Shown: positions 1 through 7,385 of the stretch, piece by piece
Numbering within the stretch: position 1 is the first letter of the stretch
How the letters are laid out: each line of letters opens with the position of its first letter
Source: Deltaproteobacteria bacterium
Lineage (GTDB): Bacteria > Bdellovibrionota_C > UBA2361 > JAAYZI01
Length of the DNA: 12,458 nucleotides
Direction: 5' to 3'
NCBI GenBank assembly: GCA_012514925.1
Contig: JAAYZI010000350.1
Coordinates: 1 to 12,458 of the forward strand
The notes under the pieces: model-generated
What the model saw: only the letters and a program-made list of their open reading frames with translations
The model's database searches: none
Told to the model about the DNA's origin: nothing
Position numbers and translations under genes: made by a program

Positions 1-1026
1 CTGCGCGGGAAACGCCGTTAAGGTAAGGACGATGTATCCAGCGGCTAAGCCCCACCAAAAAGCCGCCATACGTCTCTCCCTACTGGGCGTGCCCTGCTCC
101 ACCCTCCGACTTCTTAGCCAAAGTAAACCCAACCCCGACAGCACAAAACAAAACACTAGCCACGCATGCCCTTGCAGCGCGCTCCCAGCGGCATAAATCC
201 AATCGGCGGCGGAGTTTTCTTCCCACAGGTAGAGCTTATAATCGCTGGGGTAGTGACGCATCCGGGTAAAGATCGAGGTCATCAAGGTTTGGCCGATTAG
301 CACCGTCCAAATATCGCTGATGCTTAGCAGAGAGCGATCCCCCCGATCCCCCTGCGCCGGAAGTAACATCATACGCAAGAGCTTATATATAAAAAAAATC
401 GGAATCAGAACTACCGCGAATGTGCGCGTTGCAAGCGCCAACCCCCAAAAAATACCGGCACCGACCTTGGCCGACAGGGAGTTTCGTTCTACTGCGTACC
501 AATAAGTAGAGATGGTCAACAACACTAGCACGGAGAACACGCCATCAAGATGCGCGATGCGACCGTACGCAACCTGCTGCACATCTAGCGCGGCAAGCAT
601 TCCACCGATAATCGCAGCCTGCCATCCTACGGCTAAATTTAGTAGTAGAAAAAGGATCGCCGGTGCAAGCGACGAGACCAGTGCGCAGGAGATTCTTGAA
701 ACGCGCAGCGCATCGATCTGCACATCTGCACCAGCCTCGGGACGAATCGCTCTCTTTATCAACTTGGCAGAAACTTGGCCGGTTGCCATCACTAACGCGG
801 GCACAATCCCCGGATGCCATAGAAAAGAGGTCGCTTCGCTAAAATTACCAGCTTTAATAAGAGAAATAATCCGGCCGCTACGGCGCATCCAACTAAGCTC
901 ATCCGTTTGAGGGGCATCCCGACCGGTACCAGGCAGACGCACTGCCAAAGCAAGCACCCACAAGAGTAGCGCCCACAAAAAAACGGCCTTCCACGAAGCG
1001 CCTGTATCAGAGCGACACGCAAACAT
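1..1026 (-). CDS. GT-C family membrane glycosyltransferase (ArnT/PMT-like), 5' part, cut by window edge
   Basis: The minus-strand frame is open from the ATG at 1026 to base 1 (342 codons, no stop), so the C-terminus lies outside the window. The protein is very hydrophobic, with likely membrane segments near residues 13-30, 112-149, 163-178, 188-215, 286-305 and 323-338. An acidic pair D42-E43 follows the first helix and a second acidic residue D161 sits in RIAHLDG (156-162) at the start of a helix. This is the layout of GT-C enzymes of the PMT_2/ArnT type, which move sugars from polyprenyl-phosphate carriers to lipid or protein acceptors on the outer face of the membrane. Stops in frame upstream and a G-rich stretch (GGGGGGAG) right before the ATG support this start, though the SD spacing is short. 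The donor and acceptor cannot be told. It follows hydF after 159 nt and is probably unrelated to the hydrogenase. Confidence 0.75.
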   Translation of the reverse strand, partial: MFACRSDTGASWKAVFLWALLLWVLALAVRLPGTGRDAPQTDELSWMRRSGRIISLIKAGNFSEATSFLWHPGIVPALVMATGQVSAKLIKRAIRPEAGADVQIDALRVSRISCALVSSLAPAILFLLLNLAVGWQAAIIGGMLAALDVQQVAYGRIAHLDGVFSVLVLLTISTYWYAVERNSLSAKVGAGIFWGLALATRTFAVVLIPIFFIYKLLRMMLLPAQGDRGDRSLLSISDIWTVLIGQTLMTSIFTRMRHYPSDYKLYLWEENSAADWIYAAGSALQGHAWLVFCFVLSGLGLLWLRSRRVEQGTPSRERRMAAFWWGLAAGYIVLTLTAFPAQ

Positions 1027-1039
1027 ACTCCCCCCTGAA

Positions 1040-1070
1040 GCGCCGAAATATAGTCTAAGACGGCGAATTT
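1040..1070 (-). promoter_or_regulatory. Weak candidate promoter for the glycosyltransferase gene
   Basis: Reading the minus strand, TTCCAA is followed after 17 bases by TATATT, about 20 bases before the ATG at 1026. The -10 is good but the -35 matches the sigma70 consensus at only about half the positions. This is a guess from spacing alone. Confidence 0.2.
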
Positions 1071-1127
1071 TGGAAGAAGAGGAGGGATACGGAAAAAGGC
1101 GTTATCTAGGTTAGAACAACGGTTATT

Positions 1128-1169
1128 AACGGGTTTCGTTACGAAGCTAGCTATATTTTCACACCCGTT
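1128..1169. repeat. Inverted repeat downstream of hydF (possible 3' structure)
   Basis: AACGGGT (1128-1134) pairs with ACCCGTT (1163-1169). Inside lie a small hairpin TTCG-TTA-CGAA (1135-1145) and the palindrome AGCTAGCT (1145-1152). It begins 17 bases after the hydF stop and could fold at the 3' end of the hyd transcript. No T-run follows on either strand, so it is not a standard intrinsic terminator. Confidence 0.35.
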
Positions 1170-1185
1170 GACTCATAATTCGATG

Positions 1186-2445
1186 TTACCGAAGGCACCC
1201 TTGAATAGACGATTTCCCTTTCAACGTCTGGTACATCTCCGCCACTGCTGTAAACGGAGTGAGCGCGCGCTCAAAGACCCCCAGCGAATAAGCCACGGTT
1301 AAGCCGTAGTTAGTAATCGGAATCTTTGCAAGCTGACAGCGCCAAATCCGGGAGAGCATCTCTTTACGATTCCACATGCATGCACCGCAATGAATCACGA
1401 GTTTGTACTTACCTAGATCCTCCGGAAAATTATGCCCCTGAGTGTGCGTAAAACTTAACTTGCCGCCCACATACTCGGTCAACCAGCGCGGTATTTTAAC
1501 GCGTCCAATATCATCTGCTATTGGATGATGCGCACAGGTTTCGGCGATCAGCACCTCGTCTCCCGGCCGCAGCGCATCTATGCTAAGTGCGCCCTTTACC
1601 ATCTCAGCCAGGTCTCCCTTGAGCCTCGCAAACAGAATCGAAAATGAGGTCATGAGCACCTCTGGTGGAGTATCTGCCGCAACTTTAAGAAAAGCCTGAG
1701 AATCCGTGACCACCAACTTAGGCGCTACGCGCAAATTAGACAGAGCCGCTTTTAACTCCCGCTCCTTTACTACCAAGCAGTAAGCGTCATTATCCAACAA
1801 ATTTCTAATGGTCTGCACCTGCGGCATAATTAAACGCCCGCGCGGAGCCCCCTTATCAATCGGCACCACCAACACCGCCAGCTCTCCTGCCCTCACAATA
1901 TCAGAGAGCACATCTTGACTATCAAAAAACTCCGCGGGCGCATTGGCTAAGAGCGCCTGGCGAAAATCCGGAATGCCCCGGCCAGAAACAACCGAGCTCT
2001 CAACCACGCTGATCCCATCCGCGCTTAGACGCGCCACAGTATCGGCTGGCGCAGGAACTAAATCCGTCTTGTTAAAAACCACAACCACTCCAGTCTGGCG
2101 CTGGCGGAACTCCGTCAGTAGATCTTCCTCAAACCCACCCCAACCTTCTGTTCCGCAAACAATCACACCCAGGTCGGTGCGGTCCAAAACTGTTCTGGTC
2201 TTCTCAATGCGCAGCTCGCCCAAAGCACCTGCGTCATCAATACCCGCCGTGTCGATAAATAGCACCGGCCCAAGCGGAAGTAACTCCATAGGCTTTTCAA
2301 CCGGATCAGTGGTGGTGCCGGGAACGTGCGAAACAATCGAAACTTCTTGATGAGTAACGGCATTAAGCAAGCTGGACTTGCCGGTGTTTCTACGGCCGAA
2401 AATGCCGATATGTAAACGCAGCCCCCGCGGCGTTGAGGCTTTCAT
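1186..2445 (-). CDS. hydF: [FeFe]-hydrogenase maturation GTPase HydF
   Basis: HydF is the scaffold/carrier that receives the 2Fe subcluster precursor made by HydE and HydG and delivers it to apo-HydA. The N-terminal G domain (about 1-170) shows P-loop GRRNTGKS (17-24), PGTTTD switch (42-47), DTAG (65-68) and NKTD (125-128). A middle dimerization region (about 180-275) follows. The C-terminal cluster-binding domain carries C304-A-H306 and, 45 residues on, H352-C353-x2-C356, the family's CxH...HCxxC ligand pattern. Length (419 aa) is normal. The ATG at 2445 has AGAGGGA 7 nt upstream and places the P-loop at the usual distance. It lies 95 nt after hydG, probably in the same transcript. All key motifs are intact. 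Function is assigned from family knowledge; the motifs are seen directly. Confidence 0.96.
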   Translation of the reverse strand: MKASTPRGLRLHIGIFGRRNTGKSSLLNAVTHQEVSIVSHVPGTTTDPVEKPMELLPLGPVLFIDTAGIDDAGALGELRIEKTRTVLDRTDLGVIVCGTEGWGGFEEDLLTEFRQRQTGVVVVFNKTDLVPAPADTVARLSADGISVVESSVVSGRGIPDFRQALLANAPAEFFDSQDVLSDIVRAGELAVLVVPIDKGAPRGRLIMPQVQTIRNLLDNDAYCLVVKERELKAALSNLRVAPKLVVTDSQAFLKVAADTPPEVLMTSFSILFARLKGDLAEMVKGALSIDALRPGDEVLIAETCAHHPIADDIGRVKIPRWLTEYVGGKLSFTHTQGHNFPEDLGKYKLVIHCGACMWNRKEMLSRIWRCQLAKIPITNYGLTVAYSLGVFERALTPFTAVAEMYQTLKGKSSIQGCLR

Positions 2446-2514
2446 AGCTCGGTCCCTCTTAGTCGCTGCACCGTCTCAACACCAACAAGTTTTCCTGCGC
2501 ACTAGGTATCCTCT

Positions 2515-2531
2515 CAGCTTTTTTAAAGCTG
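2515..2531 (-). other. Short hairpin just after the hydG stop
   Basis: CAGCTTT (2515-2521) and AAAGCTG (2525-2531) form a perfect 7-bp stem with a 3-base loop, starting 9 bases after the hydG stop codon. The bases following on the minus strand are AGAGGATACC, with no T-run, so it is unlikely to terminate. It may stabilise the hydG 3' end or mark an mRNA processing point within the hydG-hydF transcript. Confidence 0.4.
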
Positions 2532-2540
2532 ATATACACC

Positions 2541-3923
2541 TCACACGAAAACATCTCTCTCATCCTCACAAATACGCTTTATCATACTCTGTACAAGCCC
2601 ACGTGCGGGTGCTTCCATTTGCTCTAAGGTCTTGGAGATTAGTTTCTCACCGACGGCACGCGTTTCGGGCGAAGCGTAATCAATCAAAAATTCCTGAAAA
2701 GTTGAGAGCGCGTTCGGGTCGCAGTGCTTTTTGATTTCTCCCGGCTTAGCTAGATCCATAAAGTCCCGGCCGGTGCGGCCAAGCCTGTAACAAGCAGTGC
2801 AAAAAGAGGGGATATACCCAAGTTCAGCCACGTCCCGCACCACTTCATCCAAATCGCGGTGGTCCCCCAAGGAGAACTGACTTTCATAATCGTTCTGTCG
2901 AGCATAACCACCAGGGTTAGTGCGGCTGCCTGCCGAGATCTGCGAGACTCCCAAAGCGAAGGTTTCACGTCGCATTGCCGGCGTTTCACGAGTCGACATA
3001 ATAATCCCGGTATACGGCACCGTCAGCCTCAAGATCGCCACCAGTTTTTTAAAGTCCGTGTCATTAACCGGGAAAGGAGGATGAGCCGCTATGTCTGAGC
3101 CACTCGCCGGCTCAAGGCGTGGCACGCTGATGGTGTGCGGCCCAACCCCAAAGCGCTGTTCAAGCCAGCGGATGTGCTGCATCAGCGCCAAGATCTCAAA
3201 GCGCCAGTCCGCAAGACCAAACAGCACTCCTATCCCAACATCATCAATGCCTGCCGTCATCGCACGGTCCATAGCGTTTATACGCCACTCGTAATCAACT
3301 TTGCGGCCGGCACGGTGCATCTCAGCATAAACCTTAGCATCATAAGTTTCTTGAAAGAGCTGGTAGGTCCCAATACCCGCTTGCTTCAATTGCGCAAACT
3401 CATCTGTAGTTAGAGGAGCGATATTGGCGTTAACACGGCGAATCTCTCCACGACCCTGCTTGGTGCGGTAAACGGTCTCAATCGATTTTAAAATATAATC
3501 GAAACCCTCGACTGGATAAGATTCTCCCGCCACCAGCAACATGCGCTTATGTCCTTGCTCGATCAAGGCTCTCGTCTCGTCTGCAATCTCCTCCTGGTTA
3601 AGAGCCTTGCGGCGCACTTCCTTGTTGCTAGCGCGAAAGGCGCAGTACAAACACTCATTGGCGCAAAGGTTTGAGATATAGAGCGGCGCAAAGAGCACCA
3701 AACGTCGGCCGTAAATAGTCTCTTTTAGCCAGCGCGCAGTGTCATAAAGTTCCTCCAAAAGCTCCGGGTCCTCAAGCGCTGCCAACACGCATACATCTTC
3801 CGGGTCAAGCCCCTGAAGCTGCCGCGCCTTTGCCAGCACCTCTCTAACGGCAACGGCGTCCGGCGCGCACGAAGTTAGCGTATTTTCAATCTGAGCCCTA
3901 TTTATGACCAATTTATCGTTCAT
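2541..3923 (-). CDS. hydG: [FeFe]-hydrogenase maturase HydG (radical SAM tyrosine lyase)
   Basis: HydG cleaves tyrosine by radical SAM chemistry to p-cresol and dehydroglycine, which yields the CO and CN ligands of the H-cluster as an Fe-CO-CN synthon. The radical SAM cluster motif is C87-x3-C91-x2-C94 (CANECLYC), and AGES (132-135) matches the SAM-binding GGE-type strand. The C-terminal auxiliary-cluster motif C375-x2-C378-x22-C401, inside the CTACYRLGRTG...KHCDPNAL block, separates HydG from the related ThiH, which lacks this CX2CX22C site. The length, 460 aa, is typical. The start is fixed by a strong GGAGG site 4 nt before the ATG. That ATG overlaps the kinase stop codon as ATGA, suggesting translational coupling. 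It needs HydF (next gene) and HydE (not in the window) to complete the cofactor. Confidence 0.97.
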   Translation of the reverse strand: MNDKLVINRAQIENTLTSCAPDAVAVREVLAKARQLQGLDPEDVCVLAALEDPELLEELYDTARWLKETIYGRRLVLFAPLYISNLCANECLYCAFRASNKEVRRKALNQEEIADETRALIEQGHKRMLLVAGESYPVEGFDYILKSIETVYRTKQGRGEIRRVNANIAPLTTDEFAQLKQAGIGTYQLFQETYDAKVYAEMHRAGRKVDYEWRINAMDRAMTAGIDDVGIGVLFGLADWRFEILALMQHIRWLEQRFGVGPHTISVPRLEPASGSDIAAHPPFPVNDTDFKKLVAILRLTVPYTGIIMSTRETPAMRRETFALGVSQISAGSRTNPGGYARQNDYESQFSLGDHRDLDEVVRDVAELGYIPSFCTACYRLGRTGRDFMDLAKPGEIKKHCDPNALSTFQEFLIDYASPETRAVGEKLISKTLEQMEAPARGLVQSMIKRICEDERDVFV

Positions 3924-5083
3924 GTTTCCTCCAAAATTCCAGCCTGCGGCCCGCGCAGCACTACTCTAAAGGTGGAACCCTGATCGGGCACACTCTCAAC
4001 CTTCACCTCGCCGCCGTAGAGCGCCACCAATTTTTTTATAATTGACAGGCCCAGACCACTTCCTAAAATGTTCTTAGTCTTATCGTTCTTTATGCGTGTG
4101 AACTCTCCGAAAAGCTTCTTAAGCTCAGCTTCGTTCATGCCAATCCCGGTATCACTCACAACGATCAGTACCCCACCCTCATGTGCGCTCAAACTAAGAT
4201 CCACACACCCGTTATCGCGGTTGTACTTGACCGCGTTTGAAACCAAATTGTTGAGGATCATCTCAATTTCACCGCGATCAGCGCGAAACGGCAACTTAGC
4301 GGGGGCTTGTAAATTTAAAGCAATACCACGGCTTGCCGCCTGAAGTTCAACTAGCTCCAAAGAGCTAACTGCCACCTCCGTTAAATCCAGATCTACGATC
4401 TCTCTGATTTTTACATCCGACTCGATTTTAATCATCTCCAAAAGATCGGTAGTCAACTTTTGCATCTGCTTAAGCCTAAGCTGACTGCGCTCGATCACTT
4501 CGCCGTACCGCTTAAGATCCTCTCCCAAAGCGCGGCCGCTAAGCATATCGATATAGTTTGAAACCGCGTCAAGTGGAGCTTTAAGCTCATGCACCAACAA
4601 CCAGATAAAGCCAAAGCGGATGCGCTTTTTCTCTTTGGCACGGCGCGACTGCAAAACCTGTGTGCAAGCCTTGCGGATTACGTCTTTTAATTCTTGAGGC
4701 GTAAAGGGCTTAGGCAAGAAGTCATAAGAGCCATGCCTCATAGCCTTCACCGCAGTTTCAATTGAAGCGTTGGCGGTGGTCATAATTGTAAGCATATTAG
4801 CGGCGCTTTCGGGTAAACGCTTAAGCACCTCAATCCCGCTTAGGCCCGGCAACGTATGGTCCAGGAGTAAAATATCTGGGGCAGCGGCCTTTATTTTCTG
4901 CAGCGCTTCCTCTCCGGAGTGAACTTGTTCGACCTTTAGTCCTATCTCCTTCGGCTGATTTCCCTCAACCGAAGGCTCCCCATCCATTTTAGCGACAACA
5001 AATTTATAGGTGCTCAACACCTGCTCTACGCTGGCGCACATCCCCGGCTCGCCATCCACCACCATTACCCGCAAGGTTACCAT
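3920..5083 (-). CDS. Soluble hybrid protein: N-terminal receiver domain plus histidine kinase (REC-HisKA-HATPase_c)
   Basis: The order is receiver domain (about 4-140), linker, dimerization/phosphoacceptor helix with H165 in HELKAP, then the ATPase domain with N-box around N283 (NNLVSNAVKYN), G1 box DTGIG (311-315) and G2 box GSGLGL (341-346). In the receiver, D75 is the likely phosphoacceptor, T103 and K125 fit the conserved switch positions, and the acidic pocket is D10-G11-E12 rather than the usual DD/DE pair. An insertion of roughly 20 residues (about 28-50) precedes the conserved SGEEAL helix. No membrane segment or PAS/GAF sensor is seen, so input probably arrives through the receiver itself. 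A GAAGG site precedes the ATG by 4 nt. The gene lies 14 nt after the response regulator and overlaps hydG by 4 bases. Its placement suggests control linked to the hydrogenase, but the signal and target are unknown. Confidence 0.9.
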   Translation of the reverse strand: MVTLRVMVVDGEPGMCASVEQVLSTYKFVVAKMDGEPSVEGNQPKEIGLKVEQVHSGEEALQKIKAAAPDILLLDHTLPGLSGIEVLKRLPESAANMLTIMTTANASIETAVKAMRHGSYDFLPKPFTPQELKDVIRKACTQVLQSRRAKEKKRIRFGFIWLLVHELKAPLDAVSNYIDMLSGRALGEDLKRYGEVIERSQLRLKQMQKLTTDLLEMIKIESDVKIREIVDLDLTEVAVSSLELVELQAASRGIALNLQAPAKLPFRADRGEIEMILNNLVSNAVKYNRDNGCVDLSLSAHEGGVLIVVSDTGIGMNEAELKKLFGEFTRIKNDKTKNILGSGLGLSIIKKLVALYGGEVKVESVPDQGSTFRVVLRGPQAGILEET

Positions 5084-5097
5084 AAACCTTCGACGGT

Positions 5098-5511
5098 TTA
5101 AGTTTTCTGTGCTAAAAGACGCTCAATTTCGGCCAAAAGTTGCTCAAAACGCACAGGTTTTGCCATCAAAGTATCGGCTTTAATCCACGCGCGCTCCTCA
5201 GCGGTGGCTGCCTCAAATTCAATCCTTACCTTAGCTGCCACCCCGGTCACTATAATGATCGGCAAATTCGGCCAGTGCTTCTTTATGAAATAGCACAGCC
5301 CAAACCCCGAATCCTCCTCCTCCAGCATCAGATCCACCACTACCAAATCCGGCTGCTCCCTTTCTAAAAATTCACGCGCCGCAGCTTCACTCTCGCTTTC
5401 TACAACGCTGTAACCTTCAGCCTCGAGCTGTAGCCTATTTTGCAACCTAAAATCATAGTCATCATCAACCAACAAGATTTTAGCGGTCTGCGGAGTTTCT
5501 CTGTCACTCAT
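5098..5511 (-). CDS. Single-domain response regulator (CheY-like receiver)
   Basis: The 137-residue protein is one receiver domain with no output domain. It shows the acidic triad D16-D17-D18 (LLVDDDYD), phosphoacceptor D60 in VVVDLML, T89 in IIVTG and K118 in MAKPV, so phosphorylation chemistry should be intact. The stretch between T89 and K118 is about 10 residues longer than in CheY, changing the usual output face (alpha4-beta5). The ATG at 5511 has AAAGGAG about 10 nt upstream. It is followed after 14 nt by the REC-kinase gene, its likely phosphate partner. Lacking a DNA-binding domain, it may act as a phosphate shuttle or by protein contact. Receiver identity is certain; any function in hydrogen metabolism is inferred from position. 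Confidence 0.9.
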   Translation of the reverse strand: MSDRETPQTAKILLVDDDYDFRLQNRLQLEAEGYSVVESESEAAAREFLEREQPDLVVVDLMLEEEDSGFGLCYFIKKHWPNLPIIIVTGVAAKVRIEFEAATAEERAWIKADTLMAKPVRFEQLLAEIERLLAQKT

Positions 5512-5635
5512 GCTTCTTCAGCTCCTTTACGCGGTAAAATAATGGTAAAACTTTGTAGCACCATACTGCTTGATTGATGATAATAAATGCATCTCCAGTT
5601 TACAGTTTCAATTTAAACCCGCGACACCTAATAAG
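5512..5635 (-). other. 124-bp gap between hydA and the response regulator gene
   Basis: This is the longest gap inside the cluster. No T-tailed hairpin is seen after hydA. TTTAC-GCG-GTAAA (5526-5538) is a small inverted repeat that overlaps the AAAGGAG ribosome-binding site of the next gene, so it could mildly limit its translation. On the minus strand TTGAAA with an AT-rich ATTTAT/TATTAT region 17-21 bases further on gives a very weak internal promoter candidate. Read-through from hydA is the simpler reading. Confidence 0.3.
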
Positions 5636-7372
5636 TTATATTACATCGCTGCGTTTGTGATAATGCGTGTGTAAAAGAGCATGGCTCTTTTCTCCCAACG
5701 GCTCTCCCAAAAACTCGCGATAGATGCGCTGCACCGCCTCATTACTGTGGCTGGTTCGCAGATTGCTTTCGCGGTCTAGCTTGTAAAGCCCTTGCATACG
5801 AGCGCGTACTGCTTCAGTATCGTGATGTAACGGTTGTCCTCCTCCCGCAATGCAGCCACCCGGGCAACTCATGACTTCGACAAAATGAAGACCGGACCTT
5901 CCATTTTGAATCTCCTGCATTAACTTGTGGGCGTTACCTAGGCCACTCACCACGGCCACTCCGACCTTTAGGTCCCCTATTTCCAACTCTAATTCTTTAC
6001 GTCCGTCAAGGCCACGCACCGCTGGAATGGCAGCCAACTCCAGCTCCGTCCCGGTCAACAGTTTGTAAGCCGTACGCAGCGCCGCCTCCATCACGCCGCC
6101 ACTTGCGCCAAAGATCTTACCGGCGGTGGTACGTTCGCCGAAAGGAGTGTCAGCGGTATCGCTTGGAAGATCTTTCAAATCGAGCCCGTGCTTTCTAATC
6201 AGCCGCACCAACTCGCGTGTGGTCATAACCGCATCCACATCCGAAACGCCACCGGGAGCCATCTCCGGACGATTGGCTTCAAACTTTTTGGCGGTACAAG
6301 GCATAATGCTGACAGAGAAGATCTGCCTTGGATCGAGTCCTTCACGCTCTGCAAAATAGCTTTTGATTAAAGCGCCCATCATCTGCTGAGGGCTCTTACA
6401 GCTTGAAAGGTTCGGCACCAAATCCGGGTAGAACTGCTCTACGAACTTAATCCAACCGGGGGAGCAACTGGTCATCATCGGCAGACGCCCACCAGTCTTA
6501 ACACGATGTACCAGCTCCGAAGCCTCCTCCATAATAGTCAAGTCAGCGCTGAAACTTGTATCAAAGACGCGGTCAAAGCCTAGGCGCCTAAGCGCCGTCA
6601 CCAAAGCCCCCGCCACATCACTGCCAGCCTTCATGCCGAACTCTTCCCCAAGTGTGACTGATATCGACGGAGCATGCTGCACCACCACAACCTTCTTGGG
6701 ATCAGCGATGGCGTCCATAATCTCTTTGGCGTAACTCTGCTCGTGCAGCGCACCAGTGGGACAAACCACCACACACTGCCCGCAATTAATGCAGGTGCTC
6801 ATGTTGAGCCCTTGCCTAAAGGCAGTGTCGATTACCGTTTTCGAGCCGCGCCCGACAAAATCAATCGCCGCCACACCCTGCACCTCTTCACACACCCGCA
6901 CGCACTTCCCACAGAGAATGCACTTCTCTGGATCGCGCACCAAGGAGGGGCTGCTGCTATCAAGCTGCTGTCTGGTACGTTCCCCAGCGTAGCGTCTTTC
7001 CCGTACGCCGAGATCTTCTGCCAAATTTTGAAGCTCGCAGCTACCGTTGCGCACACAGTAGAGGCAGTCATCGGGATGATTCGCGAGCAAAAGTTCGATG
7101 ATGGTTTTACGAGCCTGCACAGCGCGGTTACTGTGCGTCTTTACCTTAAGACTCGACGTTACCGGAAAGGCACAGCTCGGCACCAAGCCTCGCGCTCCTT
7201 CAATCTCAACTACACACATGCGGCAGGCTCCGGTAGGCAGCAGACCTTCCATACGGCAAAGCGTCGGCACCTGAATTCCGGCGCGCTGCAGCGCTGCTAA
7301 CAACATCTCCCCTGGCCGCGCCTCAACCTCGCGTCCGTTGACTTCAATTATAATCTGAGATTGATCAGTCAT
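5636..7372 (-). CDS. hydA: [FeFe]-hydrogenase catalytic subunit HydA of a trimeric NAD-linked enzyme
   Basis: HydA reduces protons or oxidises H2 at the H-cluster and passes electrons through Fe-S clusters to HydB and HydC. Domains in order (578 aa): 2Fe-2S ferredoxin with C39-x10-C50-x2-C53-x13-C67; His/Cys 4Fe-4S site H99, C103, C106, C112; two 4Fe-4S motifs at C151/154/157/161 and C194/197/200/204; H-cluster domain with L1 TSCSPGW (C303), L2 MPCTAKKFE (C358) and L3 C502/C506 in EVMSCPGGCIAGGGQP. The tail FLGEPLG...LLHTHY is the C-terminal small-subunit-like segment. L1 has Ser304 where prototype enzymes have the proton-relay Cys. The frame opens further upstream to 7561, but those 63 codons overlap hydB and lack conserved sequence; the ATG at 7372 has AAAAGG 7 nt upstream and begins the ferredoxin fold. 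The gap to hydB is 13 nt. No extra C-terminal 2Fe-2S domain is present. Confidence 0.96.
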   Translation of the reverse strand: MTDQSQIIIEVNGREVEARPGEMLLAALQRAGIQVPTLCRMEGLLPTGACRMCVVEIEGARGLVPSCAFPVTSSLKVKTHSNRAVQARKTIIELLLANHPDDCLYCVRNGSCELQNLAEDLGVRERRYAGERTRQQLDSSSPSLVRDPEKCILCGKCVRVCEEVQGVAAIDFVGRGSKTVIDTAFRQGLNMSTCINCGQCVVVCPTGALHEQSYAKEIMDAIADPKKVVVVQHAPSISVTLGEEFGMKAGSDVAGALVTALRRLGFDRVFDTSFSADLTIMEEASELVHRVKTGGRLPMMTSCSPGWIKFVEQFYPDLVPNLSSCKSPQQMMGALIKSYFAEREGLDPRQIFSVSIMPCTAKKFEANRPEMAPGGVSDVDAVMTTRELVRLIRKHGLDLKDLPSDTADTPFGERTTAGKIFGASGGVMEAALRTAYKLLTGTELELAAIPAVRGLDGRKELELEIGDLKVGVAVVSGLGNAHKLMQEIQNGRSGLHFVEVMSCPGGCIAGGGQPLHHDTEAVRARMQGLYKLDRESNLRTSHSNEAVQRIYREFLGEPLGEKSHALLHTHYHKRSDVI

Positions 7373-7385
7373 AGCAAACCTTTTA

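Noticed and set aside
512..910. 132-codon plus-strand open frame near the left edge
   Set aside because: It is antisense to the glycosyltransferase frame, which runs open to the edge and has clear membrane helices and the GT-C acidic motifs.
1128..1169. Intrinsic terminator after hydF
   Set aside because: The inverted repeat is real but no T-run follows on either strand.
2541..3923. ThiH as an alternative for hydG
   Set aside because: The C-terminal CX2CX22C auxiliary cluster motif and the hydrogenase context fit HydG, not ThiH.
6674..7300. 208-codon plus-strand open frame opposite hydA
   Set aside because: It lies wholly antisense to a strongly conserved gene and its translation resembles no protein family; shadow frame.
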